Shown here one piece after another: positions 42,017 through 50,727 of a stretch of DNA of 64,000 bases. Source of the stretch: CAVQCT01 sp964371785 (GTDB taxonomy: Bacteria > Zixibacteria > MSB-5A5 > GN15 > FEB-12); the NCBI GenBank assembly GCA_964371785.1, contig CAYJOL010000010.1:1-64000 (forward strand). The letters run 5' to 3'. The translations under genes were made by a program, and so were the position numbers. Every line of letters begins with the position of its first letter. Position 1 is the stretch's first letter. Below the pieces are notes generated by a model. It worked only from the letters and a program-made list of their open reading frames with translations. It was not told where the DNA came from and searched no databases.

Positions 42017-44593
42017 TTACGGAATCACCGCTAATTTGCCCCACCGGACCTCGCCCGTTGAGTATTCAACCTTGAAATAGTAGATCCCTATCGCCACCTG
42101 TCGGCCGTCACCGTTAAACCCGTCCCACGTGGGTCGTCCCAGCCCGGCAGTCGGATATACACCCGCAGGCAGGAACTGGTGGTCCAACACCCTTCGAACG
42201 AGGTTCATAGCGAAATCGTAAATCTCGATCGTAACATCCGCGTCCTTATCCACCGTGAAGTGGAATTCTGTGACTGCGTCCCGCGAATGACTGTATGGCA
42301 CAGGGAAAGCGTATACTTCGCTTGGCGGTGTTTTGGTGTCAGTAACATAATATGGCGTCTGCTTGCTGAAATCGCTCATATCAATCTTGACCGTCCGGTC
42401 GGCCGTTCCCACCCAGAGATAGTTGTCAACAATGTCGACCGCGTACACGGGCGTGCCCGGCAGGACAAGCGGATAACCAGATGAGTCCTTAAGCTCGAGC
42501 GGGAACCAGGTTCCGGTGTACACCGTATCGCCATACGAGTAGAGCAAGCCGTCATTGGTCGCCGCGAATATGGTGTCATGCCGGAAGGCAAAATTCCACG
42601 CGAAATTGTCATGCACGTGCGAGAACACCCGCTCATAGCCCAGAGTATCCCACGGTACAACGTTGGTGTCAACCACTGGAGCAAGGAATCCGACCGAGAT
42701 CCCTTCGGCTCCGCCGAACGCCGGGCGAGTTGACACCCAGATTTGCGAGCGGCCGTTATCGAGATACTGAACGCTTATAGCCGGGATAAAGTCTCCCGAT
42801 ATCCCCGCCAGCGATGAGTTGTAATTCAACGTAGCATCGGCCGCCACGGTGTCATTATTCACCCTGAAGATGTTGTAGTTTTCACCCCGGTCGAGCGAGA
42901 TAGCAAATCCATTATCAGTGCCGATAATTACGGTGTCCGCAATAACCTTCATCACGCGGGCGGCATCGTTGCTCAACGAATCGATCCTCACGCCGCTGCT
43001 CAGTTCGTAGACTTTGTAGATGTTACTCGGGTTTTGCGCGTTTTCGGAAAAGAGTATGTTCGCGTCGTTTAGGACAAATGTCGTATCACCGAAGAAATCG
43101 ATGTAGTTGGTGTAGCCGTTTACCTGCATCGTGTCCCATGAGACACCGTAGTCCGCGGAACGCCCGACTATCGGCACCCCGCTGTCGGTGACGGCCCGGT
43201 TGATTGTCCAGATCACATCGGTAGTATCGAACTCGTAGTGGTGTGTCTTGATGGCAATGACTTTGGTCGAACTGAACGCCCCTTCATCGAAAACATGGAA
43301 TCGTGAGGAGTCGATTACGCCGCTACCGTTCATAAAAAGCTGGACCAGCCCCGAATCGGTCCCTACCAGCAGAGTGTCCCCCCAGTTGGCCAGGGAGTGC
43401 ACCACGTTACGACGATTTGCCGAGGTCATGTCCGAGGAATCGACAAAAATATGACTCCAACTCGCTCCGGTATCGGACGAGACAAAAAGACCGGCCTCTT
43501 CACCGGCCAAATACAGCCGGTCGCCCATCAGCGTGAAATCCGTGATAGTTCGATTGGCGCCTACAACTTCGGGGAAAACCGAAGGCGTGAAGCTGTCGCC
43601 GTAATCGTCGGAAATGGCCAGACCGGTCGAATTCCCGGTAGAGGTATCCATTGTCCCCGCAAAAAGCAATCCGGCGAAATTGAACAGCGAAGTGACAGTG
43701 AGACCGGGCAGACCATCCTCGGTGAATCGCGAGAAGAACGGGCCACCCGTCTTGCTTCCCCGTGTCACACCGTGATTACCGCCGTAAAAGACAAAGTCGC
43801 TATCAGCCACAATGGCGTTGATCACTTTCGAGTACGGCTTGTCTTTTGGCTTGGCGTAAATATACTGAAAGAACCCGCCGGCCGTGCCGGCCCATAGGGA
43901 GACGGTGTCGCCGGCCGAGGTATCGACAGCGCAGGAAAAATACCGGTTGCGCAACGATGGCGCCTGCCCAATCGTATTGAACTGGATGGAATCACCCGGT
44001 GACGCATAGATTCTGCGCCAGCTCATGCCCCCATCCCGGGAGGCCAGCAGTCCCCCGGCAAACGCCGCAAAGAACAACCAATCGTTATCCAACCAGGGAT
44101 TTACGTTCGGATTGAAATACCCGGCGATGTCATAGATTGTCCTGTCCCCTCCGGTAACATACGGGATGGTATCAAAATCAATCTGGTGCCAGGTGTCGCC
44201 GTTGTCATCGGTGTAGGACAGACCATCGGAAATCGGAGTGAGCGCTCCCTGGATCTTTTCTTCATGGTTGGTCGCTACCCAAAGACGGCTGTTGACCCCT
44301 CCGAACGGTATTGAGAACATGGCCGACACACTGTTGCTTACCAGACCGTTTGAGCTGTCATAAGAGAGCCAGGTCTGACCGCCGTCGAATGAAAAATTCA
44401 GTCCCTCGTCTGTGGCAAACCAGACACCGCCATTGTGCTCAATTATGTCAATAACGACATTGCTGACATAGCCGGTATCAGGCAGTTCGAAAGTCGTGGC
44501 TACTCCGGCGGCCGCCAGCGCAGGCAGCAAGAAAGCCAGGAGCGCCAGAATGCTTACTCGGATACAGGATTTACCAATCACGCTATTCTCCAT
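42017..44593 (-). CDS. Large exported Asp-box (BNR) protein with FlgD-like C-terminal domain
   Basis: 858 residues. Signal peptide, then a beta-propeller-like body with at least seven Asp-box motifs of the form SxDxGxxW: SFDGGQTW, TDDNGDTW, SRDGGMSW, SDDYGDSF, SSDTGASW, SADYGVSW, SLDRGENY. The last 90 residues (FPVPYSHS ... VTIEIYDFAMNLVRRV ... WDGFNGDGRQVAIGIYYFKV) form a FlgD-like Ig fold used as a C-terminal sorting domain in FCB bacteria. The ATG at 44593 has no ribosome site, while GGAG lies 6 nt before an in-frame GTG at 44581, which may be the true start. Followed by two PorV-like genes; secretion by a type IX-like route is an inference. Confidence 0.8.
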   Translation of the reverse strand: MENSVIGKSCIRVSILALLAFLLPALAAAGVATTFELPDTGYVSNVVIDIIEHNGGVWFATDEGLNFSFDGGQTWLSYDSSNGLVSNSVSAMFSIPFGGVNSRLWVATNHEEKIQGALTPISDGLSYTDDNGDTWHQIDFDTIPYVTGGDRTIYDIAGYFNPNVNPWLDNDWLFFAAFAGGLLASRDGGMSWRRIYASPGDSIQFNTIGQAPSLRNRYFSCAVDTSAGDTVSLWAGTAGGFFQYIYAKPKDKPYSKVINAIVADSDFVFYGGNHGVTRGSKTGGPFFSRFTEDGLPGLTVTSLFNFAGLLFAGTMDTSTGNSTGLAISDDYGDSFTPSVFPEVVGANRTITDFTLMGDRLYLAGEEAGLFVSSDTGASWSHIFVDSSDMTSANRRNVVHSLANWGDTLLVGTDSGLVQLFMNGSGVIDSSRFHVFDEGAFSSTKVIAIKTHHYEFDTTDVIWTINRAVTDSGVPIVGRSADYGVSWDTMQVNGYTNYIDFFGDTTFVLNDANILFSENAQNPSNIYKVYELSSGVRIDSLSNDAARVMKVIADTVIIGTDNGFAISLDRGENYNIFRVNNDTVAADATLNYNSSLAGISGDFIPAISVQYLDNGRSQIWVSTRPAFGGAEGISVGFLAPVVDTNVVPWDTLGYERVFSHVHDNFAWNFAFRHDTIFAATNDGLLYSYGDTVYTGTWFPLELKDSSGYPLVLPGTPVYAVDIVDNYLWVGTADRTVKIDMSDFSKQTPYYVTDTKTPPSEVYAFPVPYSHSRDAVTEFHFTVDKDADVTIEIYDFAMNLVRRVLDHQFLPAGVYPTAGLGRPTWDGFNGDGRQVAIGIYYFKVEYSTGEVRWGKLAVIP

Positions 44594-44973
44594 AAAAAAA
44601 ACGACCGCGACCGCTAATATTGGGGGTGGCGGCGCGGTGTGAAATACGTTTCTACAGATGATAACCCATTAAATTGCGGCAACTTCTTCTTATATGTTCA
44701 GGGACGAAAATAGGCAAAAAACCGGGCAATCGCAAGCCAATAAAAGGTGAGGAAGTCGGGCCCGGTTAGACATTATATCCTTAAGACAACTAAGAAGTTC
44801 CGTGGGATTAACAATTACCGCTGCCCGGTGCCCCGCCCTTCGGGTGGGAATGAAATTCGAAGAACCCAGCTGAAAGGTGGGGCACCGAACGCGGCGGTTG
44901 CCACGCAGGCGGTTATGTACGAACATTCCCCCTTGTCCGTCACAAAGGTAACCCATATCATATATCTGGCGCG
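44594..44973. other. Intergenic region with a repeat, no gene
   Basis: 380 nt between divergently transcribed genes. Holds the repeat and hairpin at 44827-44886; otherwise no open frame or RNA gene is seen. Confidence 0.6.
44827..44886. repeat. Hairpin element with 32-bp copy at 45689
   Basis: The ends GGTGCCCC (44827-44834) and GGGGCACC (44879-44886) are inverted. Inside, CCCGCCC TTC GGGTGGG forms a small stem. The first 32 bases (to 44858) recur at 45689-45720 with two differences. Looks like a short non-coding mobile or structured repeat. Confidence 0.6.
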
Positions 44974-45675
44974 ATGAAGGGCCTGCGCAACAGGGTACAG
45001 AAATCGGAGGGTAGTGTGGGAATTTCGGAAAGGGAAAGTTCGACGAATAGATCTTCGCTGATAGGCACCTCAAGGAGGAATGCTGTTCATTGGAGCCTTT
45101 TGCCAATTGTCGCGACAGCTGTCTTCATGCTTGGGTGTACGGAACCCCCTCCAATAGTCGACGAACCTTGGTACTTCAGGGATGCTCGTACGCTGGTGTT
45201 TTTCGAACGTGGCACAGAATTCAAAGACACAGTGCTCGTTGACCTAATGAATGGCAATATCTCCACCGTGGTCTGGGCAGACGGACAATTCGATTCAGTT
45301 AAGGGGTACTACGACCTGACGCTGAACATCGAAGAATACTGTCTCAATCAGATCCCGGACTCGCTAGTAATGAGACCGGAGAGCTCTTTCATTGAGATGA
45401 ACAGCCTTGGTATGAAAGCGATTAAAGCAGAGCGCTTTGATTGGAGCATGTGGCAACCAGGCACCTACAGGTCGACCATCTACTCCGCGCAATTTCAGAC
45501 TCCTCTTGACAAGACTTTTTGGAAAAGTAACAGCGAAGTTTTTTTCACAATCGATCTCCGACCAGCATTCTTCAACTTCCTTCAGGACGCCGACAGCCAG
45601 ATGCTAGTTGTCAAGGCTCGACAACGAACCAGACGGAATGCGACGGGTGAGTCATTACCCGATAGCCTGCGGTAG
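44974..45675 (+). CDS. Hypothetical lipoprotein
   Basis: 233 residues as an open frame. A hydrophobic run (about 43-54) ends in lipobox MLGC (Cys55), but 42 residues precede it, long for a lipoprotein signal; the true start may be a GTG at 45016, 14 codons in, behind GGAGGG, or another upstream fault may exist. The mature part begins TEPPPIVDEPWYF and has no recognised domain (tryptophan and aspartate rich, VVWADGQFDSVKGYYDLTL). It stands alone, flanked by copies of the same 32-bp repeat, which suggests an accessory gene. Confidence 0.65.
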   Translation: MKGLRNRVQKSEGSVGISERESSTNRSSLIGTSRRNAVHWSLLPIVATAVFMLGCTEPPPIVDEPWYFRDARTLVFFERGTEFKDTVLVDLMNGNISTVVWADGQFDSVKGYYDLTLNIEEYCLNQIPDSLVMRPESSFIEMNSLGMKAIKAERFDWSMWQPGTYRSTIYSAQFQTPLDKTFWKSNSEVFFTIDLRPAFFNFLQDADSQMLVVKARQRTRRNATGESLPDSLR

Positions 45676-45688
45676 TGACATAGCTCTT

Positions 45689-45720
45689 GGTGCTCCGCCC
45701 TTCGGGTGGGAATGAAGTTC
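45689..45720 (+). repeat. Second copy of the 32-bp repeat
   Basis: GGTGCTCCGCCCTTCGGGTG and the following bases match 44827-44858 except for two positions. Together they flank the lipoprotein gene at 44974-45675 in direct orientation. Confidence 0.6.
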
Positions 45721-45821
45721 AGTATGAACCAGACACAAGTTACATATTAGGCTGATCACGTAGGTGACACTCCATAACCCGCGTCGGTTCGCAGTAGGTT
45801 ACGTCAATCCCCCTCACCCTG

Positions 45822-45842
45822 CCCTCTCCCAAAGGGCGAGGG
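45822..45842. repeat. CCCTCTCCC hairpin element
   Basis: CCCTCTCCC, AAA, GGGCGAGGG: the same element as 16-36 with one mismatch in the stem, preceded by CCCCCTCACCCTG. A common dispersed bacterial repeat type. Confidence 0.55.
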
Positions 45843-45899
45843 TAGGTGCAGCCGGCGTCCAATAAGACTGTGCCACTCCACGATACACAGACCAAAAAT

Positions 45900-46033
45900 C
45901 GTCCTTGCGAGGCGTACATCACACCGTTAGGTGTGAAGCCGTGGCAATCTCGTCTTAACGTGTAAAAGGCGAAGCTAGATTGCCACGTCGCGATGTCACG
46001 CTGTCGCGTGACTTATCGCTCCTCGCAATGACG
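45900..46033. repeat. Long imperfect palindrome, GCGAGG-type dispersed repeat
   Basis: CGTCCTTGCGAGG (45900-45912) pairs with CCTCGCAATGACG (46021-46033), and inside GTGGCAATCT pairs with AGATTGCCAC. This is the widespread CATTGCGAGG ... GTGGCAATCT repeat family of many bacterial genomes; here one full copy. A half copy is at 131-183. Confidence 0.7.
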
Positions 46034-46073
46034 GGGATCAGGTTGACACGACTCAAATGAATCTGAGAATAGA

Positions 46074-47483
46074 TCAGGAAACCAGGGTCTTTTCGAAAGT
46101 GATCGCGTTGATCACCGAGTCGACATAGAAGTAGTCTTCAGGATGGAAAGGAGCGTAAAACAGACTCACCTCTTCGGGGGTGAACTCCGTCCGCTCGCGG
46201 CCGGCCGGCAAACCTTTGGCCGATTCCTCGCGGAATATACAGATAGTCGCGTAGACCAGACCTTCGCTGCTTGAAACACTCACGGGGGCAAACCTCCTGT
46301 CAAAATTTTCGGTCACGTTCAGTTCGAATCGGGGCATCGCACTCGACATCCGCTTCCCCAACCGGTACATCGCATCGAAATTCGGCATCCGGAAGGCCGG
46401 GACCACGATATAATCCGATGCCAGCGTGCCGCCGAAGAGGGCGCGAAGTCGCCCGGTGTCATGCGACGGCATCTTAAACGCCCAGAACGGGAACATCCTG
46501 TCCTGAGGCGCGCCGTCAACGGCCGTAACCTGCACATTCTGTATCGGCTGGACATTGCTTTCAATTGAGGTCAGAGCGTGACAATTCTGACAGATGTAGA
46601 TAAATGACTGCTCGGTTGGCAGGTCATCGCCGCACGTCTTACACCGATGTTGCTCGACCGTGAGTGACCCGAATTCCACGAGCGGGATGTCATCGCCGGG
46701 CGGTTCGTCGACATGAAACCCGGTCGCATGGTCCATTACACGCCCCGAAACGCCGTCGACGATATACCGGTTGTACCCGTTCTTCCCATATGACTCAAAA
46801 CAGAGAAACGGGAAAAACACCAGCGAGGCTATGGGATGAAACAATTCCGTGTGATTGGTGCCAAATGCGGCCATATCGATTTCGCTGATCGTATTCAGGT
46901 TGCCGGCAAGCGCATTGGTGACTGATTCCCACGTTTTCACGACCGTGAGCACATCGAAATCGTCACTCAGGTGCTCCGGTGAGTACGGCAGCATGCGTAT
47001 ATACTCGGCCCGCATCCCGATTGAATCCGGGAGACCATCGAAATGAATCCCGGCCGCCACGGTAACCGTGTACGGGGTGAGGTTCATTTCGGTGCGGTCT
47101 ACATTCATAGTCACCGCTTCCTGATACTGATCAGCTTCTACTACTACCCTTTCATGCCGTTTATTGCGCTGGCGGAAAAGGACCGCATCGATTTTCCAAT
47201 AGGGGTAGTACACCTGCTTGAGCTGAAGCGCTGAGTCAGTCAACGGCAACGCCTGTTGCTTGAGAAATCGGTCGATCGAGAATCGGGCCGCCCGCTTGTC
47301 AACCTTGGGCGGTACAAGATAGGCAGGCGGGACATCAGGCATGACGACGCGATGGCCCGAACCGCAATGTCGGCATCGAATAACAAAGAAGTTGTCTTCG
47401 AGCTCCAGCTCTCCTCCGCAACCCGGGCAGGTGACACCGATGTAAAAGCCGCTCTTACGGCTATTCTGTGCTGCTGTCACCAT
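46074..47483 (-). CDS. Zinc-ribbon protein of unknown function paired with SPFH protein
   Basis: 469 residues. N-terminal zinc ribbon (CPGC ... CRHC, about 19-40), a long middle region with a second zinc ribbon (CKTCGD ... CQNCHA, about 280-303), no signal peptide or clear helix. The first ribbon with VIRCRHCGSGHRVVMPD is TFIIB/rubredoxin-like. Its start overlaps the end of the SPFH gene by 23 nt, so the two are coupled. Function unknown; likely a partner of the SPFH protein. Confidence 0.78.
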   Translation of the reverse strand: MVTAAQNSRKSGFYIGVTCPGCGGELELEDNFFVIRCRHCGSGHRVVMPDVPPAYLVPPKVDKRAARFSIDRFLKQQALPLTDSALQLKQVYYPYWKIDAVLFRQRNKRHERVVVEADQYQEAVTMNVDRTEMNLTPYTVTVAAGIHFDGLPDSIGMRAEYIRMLPYSPEHLSDDFDVLTVVKTWESVTNALAGNLNTISEIDMAAFGTNHTELFHPIASLVFFPFLCFESYGKNGYNRYIVDGVSGRVMDHATGFHVDEPPGDDIPLVEFGSLTVEQHRCKTCGDDLPTEQSFIYICQNCHALTSIESNVQPIQNVQVTAVDGAPQDRMFPFWAFKMPSHDTGRLRALFGGTLASDYIVVPAFRMPNFDAMYRLGKRMSSAMPRFELNVTENFDRRFAPVSVSSSEGLVYATICIFREESAKGLPAGRERTEFTPEEVSLFYAPFHPEDYFYVDSVINAITFEKTLVS

Positions 47484-48591
47484 CTATTTTCTGTCCACAC
47501 TCGCCGCAGAATTTCGAGCCGGGGATGAGTTCTGCCGAACAATGCGGGCAGCGGAGTTTTGCGTCCAGTTTATACCCGCAGTACAGACAGAAATTCGCTT
47601 CGCTGGGGAGCTCCTTGTGGCATGATGGGCAGTTGCTCTGCGCAATCATCTGGTGACCGCATCGATAGCAGTACCGGGACTGTTCCGGCGTATCGGTATG
47701 ACACTTCGGACAGGTAACGGTTGGAACCGGCTCGCGGCGAAGTTCAGTCTGCTCCGGAGCGAATACTCGGTTCATCACGCCGGGCATCATGACACCAACA
47801 CCAGCCGCGACACCCATACCGGCACCTGCTCCACCCGGACCGCCGGGTGTGCCAATTCCTTTGGCCATTTCGTATTTGAGAAACTTATCCAGATCGCCCA
47901 CCGCTTCCATTCCGGAACGTTGATCGATCATCTTGCCGACTTCATCGGGAGGCGTAATCGACGAAATAAAGAAATCTACCAGTTCCAGGCCGTACTTTTC
48001 GAACTCGTTGGTGACACTGGTCTTGAAACGGCCGGCCAGTTCCGTGTACTGCGCCGGCAGGTCAAGAATCGAATCGAGACTCTCACCCAGCATATCATTC
48101 AACCGGGCGATTATAACATCGCGGAGGTAGTCCTGGATGTCCTGTGTCGTGTAACGCGCCTGTCGGCCGACAATAGTGTTCAGAAATAGCGTTGGTTGCT
48201 TGATTCGCATCGTGTACGCCCCGTGCCCGCGCAGACGGATCAGACCTAACTTGCTGTCACGGAAGGTCACCGGACGTTTGGTCCCCCACTTTAGCTCGGT
48301 GAATACTTTCAAATTGACGAAATACACTTCCGCCCGAAAAGGCGAATTGAATCCAAAGGGAAAGGCCAGCAGCCGGGTCAAGATCGGGATGTTCAGAGTC
48401 GAGAGCGTGTGGCGCCCGACAGTGAAGGAATCAGCCGCGTGACCATCTTTGAAGAACATGGCCATCTGGCTGTCGCGCACGATGAGCTGGGCGCCAAGCT
48501 TGAAATCTGCCGATCCTGTTTCGGGGATTCGATGAATCATCTCGTCGCCGGAGGGGTCCATCCATTCAATGATTTCTATTAATAGAGACAT
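47461..48591 (-). CDS. SPFH-domain protein with three zinc ribbons (YdjI-like)
   Basis: 376 residues from the ATG at 48591, behind GGGAG; an upstream in-frame GTG is unlikely. N-terminal SPFH/virion-core-like domain (about 1-250, with QMAMFFKDGHAADSFTVGRH and LELVDFFISSITPPDEV), a Gly/Ala/Met-rich link (about 260-285), and three consecutive C-terminal zinc ribbons (CPKCH..CYRCG, CPSCH..CLYCG, CPHCS..CGECG). Related B. subtilis YdjI acts at the membrane with stress proteins. Here it pairs with another zinc-ribbon protein. Confidence 0.88.
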   Translation of the reverse strand: MSLLIEIIEWMDPSGDEMIHRIPETGSADFKLGAQLIVRDSQMAMFFKDGHAADSFTVGRHTLSTLNIPILTRLLAFPFGFNSPFRAEVYFVNLKVFTELKWGTKRPVTFRDSKLGLIRLRGHGAYTMRIKQPTLFLNTIVGRQARYTTQDIQDYLRDVIIARLNDMLGESLDSILDLPAQYTELAGRFKTSVTNEFEKYGLELVDFFISSITPPDEVGKMIDQRSGMEAVGDLDKFLKYEMAKGIGTPGGPGGAGAGMGVAAGVGVMMPGVMNRVFAPEQTELRREPVPTVTCPKCHTDTPEQSRYCYRCGHQMIAQSNCPSCHKELPSEANFCLYCGYKLDAKLRCPHCSAELIPGSKFCGECGQKIDGDSSTE

Positions 48592-48734
48592 GACTACTCC
48601 CACGTGATAGTTTTGCGGATTTTTTTATCTTTTCGTCAGATGAGACCAAATTCTTGACCGTTGCTGAGCGCCAATTTGCACGTGTTGGGCCTATGGGTCG
48701 TCAGTCAGGGGAATTTCAGTGCGGGAAAAACAGG

Positions 48735-48764
48735 TTGACACCCTTGGGTGGTACCATATATAAT
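48735..48764 (+). promoter_or_regulatory. Promoter of the multiheme-PKD lipoprotein gene
   Basis: TTGACA (48735-48740), 18-nt spacer, TATAAT (48759-48764): both hexamers are perfect. About 38 nt before the ATG. Confidence 0.65.
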
Positions 48765-48802
48765 CGAGTATAAACTGTTATCCAACAAAGGAAAACATAA
48801 AC

Positions 48803-50626
48803 ATGACCATAAATCGCGCCTTCCAGATGGGTTTGCTGCTATCCCTGGCCTTCTTGTTCACAATCGCAGGTTGTGACAAACTCGTCACCGAAAACAATAA
48901 TAACACGGTCGTCGACTCAACTTTGGGTATTGGCTGTTTCGACTGCCATAACGATACCGACAACCAACTGCTCCGACCTCGCGGCCAGTTCGACAATTCC
49001 AAGCATGCGGATTTTTCACTGCTCGATGCTGTGGTCCAGTTGAATCATGGCACGCTTGATGTCGATCAGTGCGGCGCCAAGTGTCATACGCATGAAGGAT
49101 TTCTCAAAACTTTTGATTCCGTGGCCATTTCCGGGACCGTTCAGTACTCGGCAATCACCTGCTTCACCTGTCATATGCCTCACACCGGTACCTACGGAGC
49201 GTGGAAGGCTGATACATTGAGAGCGATCGATGAATTCGTGTTGCTGAAGAATAATCAGGCGTTCAACGAAGGTCTGGTAAACATGTGCGCTCATTGCCAT
49301 CAATCAAACATGAGCATACAGGCAATAACCGGCGTCTCCACCTATGCACTGGAGGCGGATTTCGGCCCCCACTTCTCTTCTCAAGCTGACATGATTATCG
49401 GACAAAACGCTTTCCGCTTCGGCGATATCGCAACGGTGACAAACCCTCACGAAACCTCCAACAGCTGCACCAAGTGCCACTATGGCACCGGGCAGGGATA
49501 TTTATTCGGCGAGCACACTTTCCGGCTCGAAGATCATACGACCGGCGCGCAATACGTGGAAAACTGTAACGTTTCCGGTTGTCATCTCGCTCAACCGATT
49601 TCGGATTTCTACGCTTCAGCCCTCATAGATTCAGTGACCATGTTTGCTGACAGCCTTAGATCCCTGCTTATGGCCGAAAATGTGCTTGATCCGTCTGATA
49701 CGACCGGTCAGACATTCTTCAGCGACAGCGTGGTGAAACTCGACGAAGCGAAACTGTTGTACAACTACCTGTATTATAAACTCGACGGATCCCGGGGCGT
49801 TCACAATCCGGAGTTTGCCAAGAGACTTCTGATGTCGTCGCTCGCTAAATTCGATTCTCTGCCTCCTGAGCCGCAATTCTCGGTCGACACCACTTTCGGA
49901 TGCGCGCCGCTGACGGTGAACTTTACCGGAGAGAGTGTCGGAAACGTCCAGATAAGTATCTGGGATTTCGGTGACGGTACCGGTTCCTCGAGAGCTCTGG
50001 ATACCTCGTACACCTATGACACCGCCGGAGTCTACACTGTCTCATTGACCGTCGCGGGCATAGGCGATTCCGCCACCGTGACGCAAACCGATTTGATTCA
50101 TGTGTACACGTCTCCGGTCGTACAGATAATTCCCGATACAACGCTGGGATGCGTGGCGGGAGGCAACACTTTTACGGTATCGTTCCTCACCACAACATCG
50201 GGCCTGAACGCAGTGTATGAATGGGACTTCGGCGATGGGTCGCCGGTGTCAACCACCCGTAACCCTCAGCATGCCTATGCTTCGGCGGTAGCTGATTCAT
50301 TTGACGTCAAGCTGAAGGTCACTACGGACTGCGGTACCGATTCGCTGAGCCTTCCGAATCTGATTTATGTAGACGTCCTGCCGCCGATTGCGGAGTTTGC
50401 GATGTCTCCTGATTCGACCGGTACAACTCCGCTCACCGTGACGTTTACTGACCAATCCACCGATGCTCATCGATGGCTATGGGATTTCGGTGACAGCTCA
50501 ACACCGTCGAACGAGCAGAATCCGCCCGCCCACACGTACACGACGCCGGGCACATACATAGTTAAACTGACGGTATCCAACGGCTGCGGAGAGATATTTA
50601 AGACTCACACGGTGACCGTACAGTAG
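48803..50626 (+). CDS. Multiheme c-type cytochrome-like lipoprotein with three PKD domains
   Basis: 607 residues. Lipobox IAGC (Cys24). Heme-type motifs: CFDCH (45-49), CFTCH (120-124), CAHCH (162-166), CTKCH (222-226), plus the atypical CGAKCH (90-95, CX3CH) and CNVSGCH (255-261, CX4CH); so four canonical and two unusual sites. The second half (about 355-607) holds three PKD-type beta domains with WDFGDGT, WDFGDGS and WDFGDSS. A surface or periplasmic electron carrier is inferred. It has a near-perfect promoter and its own terminator; alone in its operon. Confidence 0.85.
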   Translation: MTINRAFQMGLLLSLAFLFTIAGCDKLVTENNNNTVVDSTLGIGCFDCHNDTDNQLLRPRGQFDNSKHADFSLLDAVVQLNHGTLDVDQCGAKCHTHEGFLKTFDSVAISGTVQYSAITCFTCHMPHTGTYGAWKADTLRAIDEFVLLKNNQAFNEGLVNMCAHCHQSNMSIQAITGVSTYALEADFGPHFSSQADMIIGQNAFRFGDIATVTNPHETSNSCTKCHYGTGQGYLFGEHTFRLEDHTTGAQYVENCNVSGCHLAQPISDFYASALIDSVTMFADSLRSLLMAENVLDPSDTTGQTFFSDSVVKLDEAKLLYNYLYYKLDGSRGVHNPEFAKRLLMSSLAKFDSLPPEPQFSVDTTFGCAPLTVNFTGESVGNVQISIWDFGDGTGSSRALDTSYTYDTAGVYTVSLTVAGIGDSATVTQTDLIHVYTSPVVQIIPDTTLGCVAGGNTFTVSFLTTTSGLNAVYEWDFGDGSPVSTTRNPQHAYASAVADSFDVKLKVTTDCGTDSLSLPNLIYVDVLPPIAEFAMSPDSTGTTPLTVTFTDQSTDAHRWLWDFGDSSTPSNEQNPPAHTYTTPGTYIVKLTVSNGCGEIFKTHTVTVQ

Positions 50627-50664
50627 CAGACCGTATCACCGGCCGATAGTTTATGACAAACAAA

Positions 50665-50690
50665 AACCCGTCAGGATAACCTGACGGGTT
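50665..50690. terminator. Bidirectional intrinsic terminator
   Basis: AACCCGTCAGG (50665-50675), ATAA loop, CCTGACGGGTT (50680-50690), T/A tracts on both sides. Lies between the convergent multiheme gene and etfA. Confidence 0.85.
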
Positions 50691-50727
50691 TCTCATTTGC
50701 ACTTGCGCTCTTGGTCGTATTAGTGTG

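Larger units (their letters stand above)
45676..46073. other. Repeat-rich intergenic region, no gene
   Basis: About 400 nt holding, in order, the 32-bp repeat copy, the CCCTCTCCC hairpin element and the GCGAGG palindrome. No credible open frame. Confidence 0.7.

Noticed and set aside
42017..44593. Sialidase (neuraminidase) call based on Asp-boxes
   Set aside because: Asp-boxes occur in many propellers; the sialidase catalytic Arg triad and Tyr/Glu context are not apparent.
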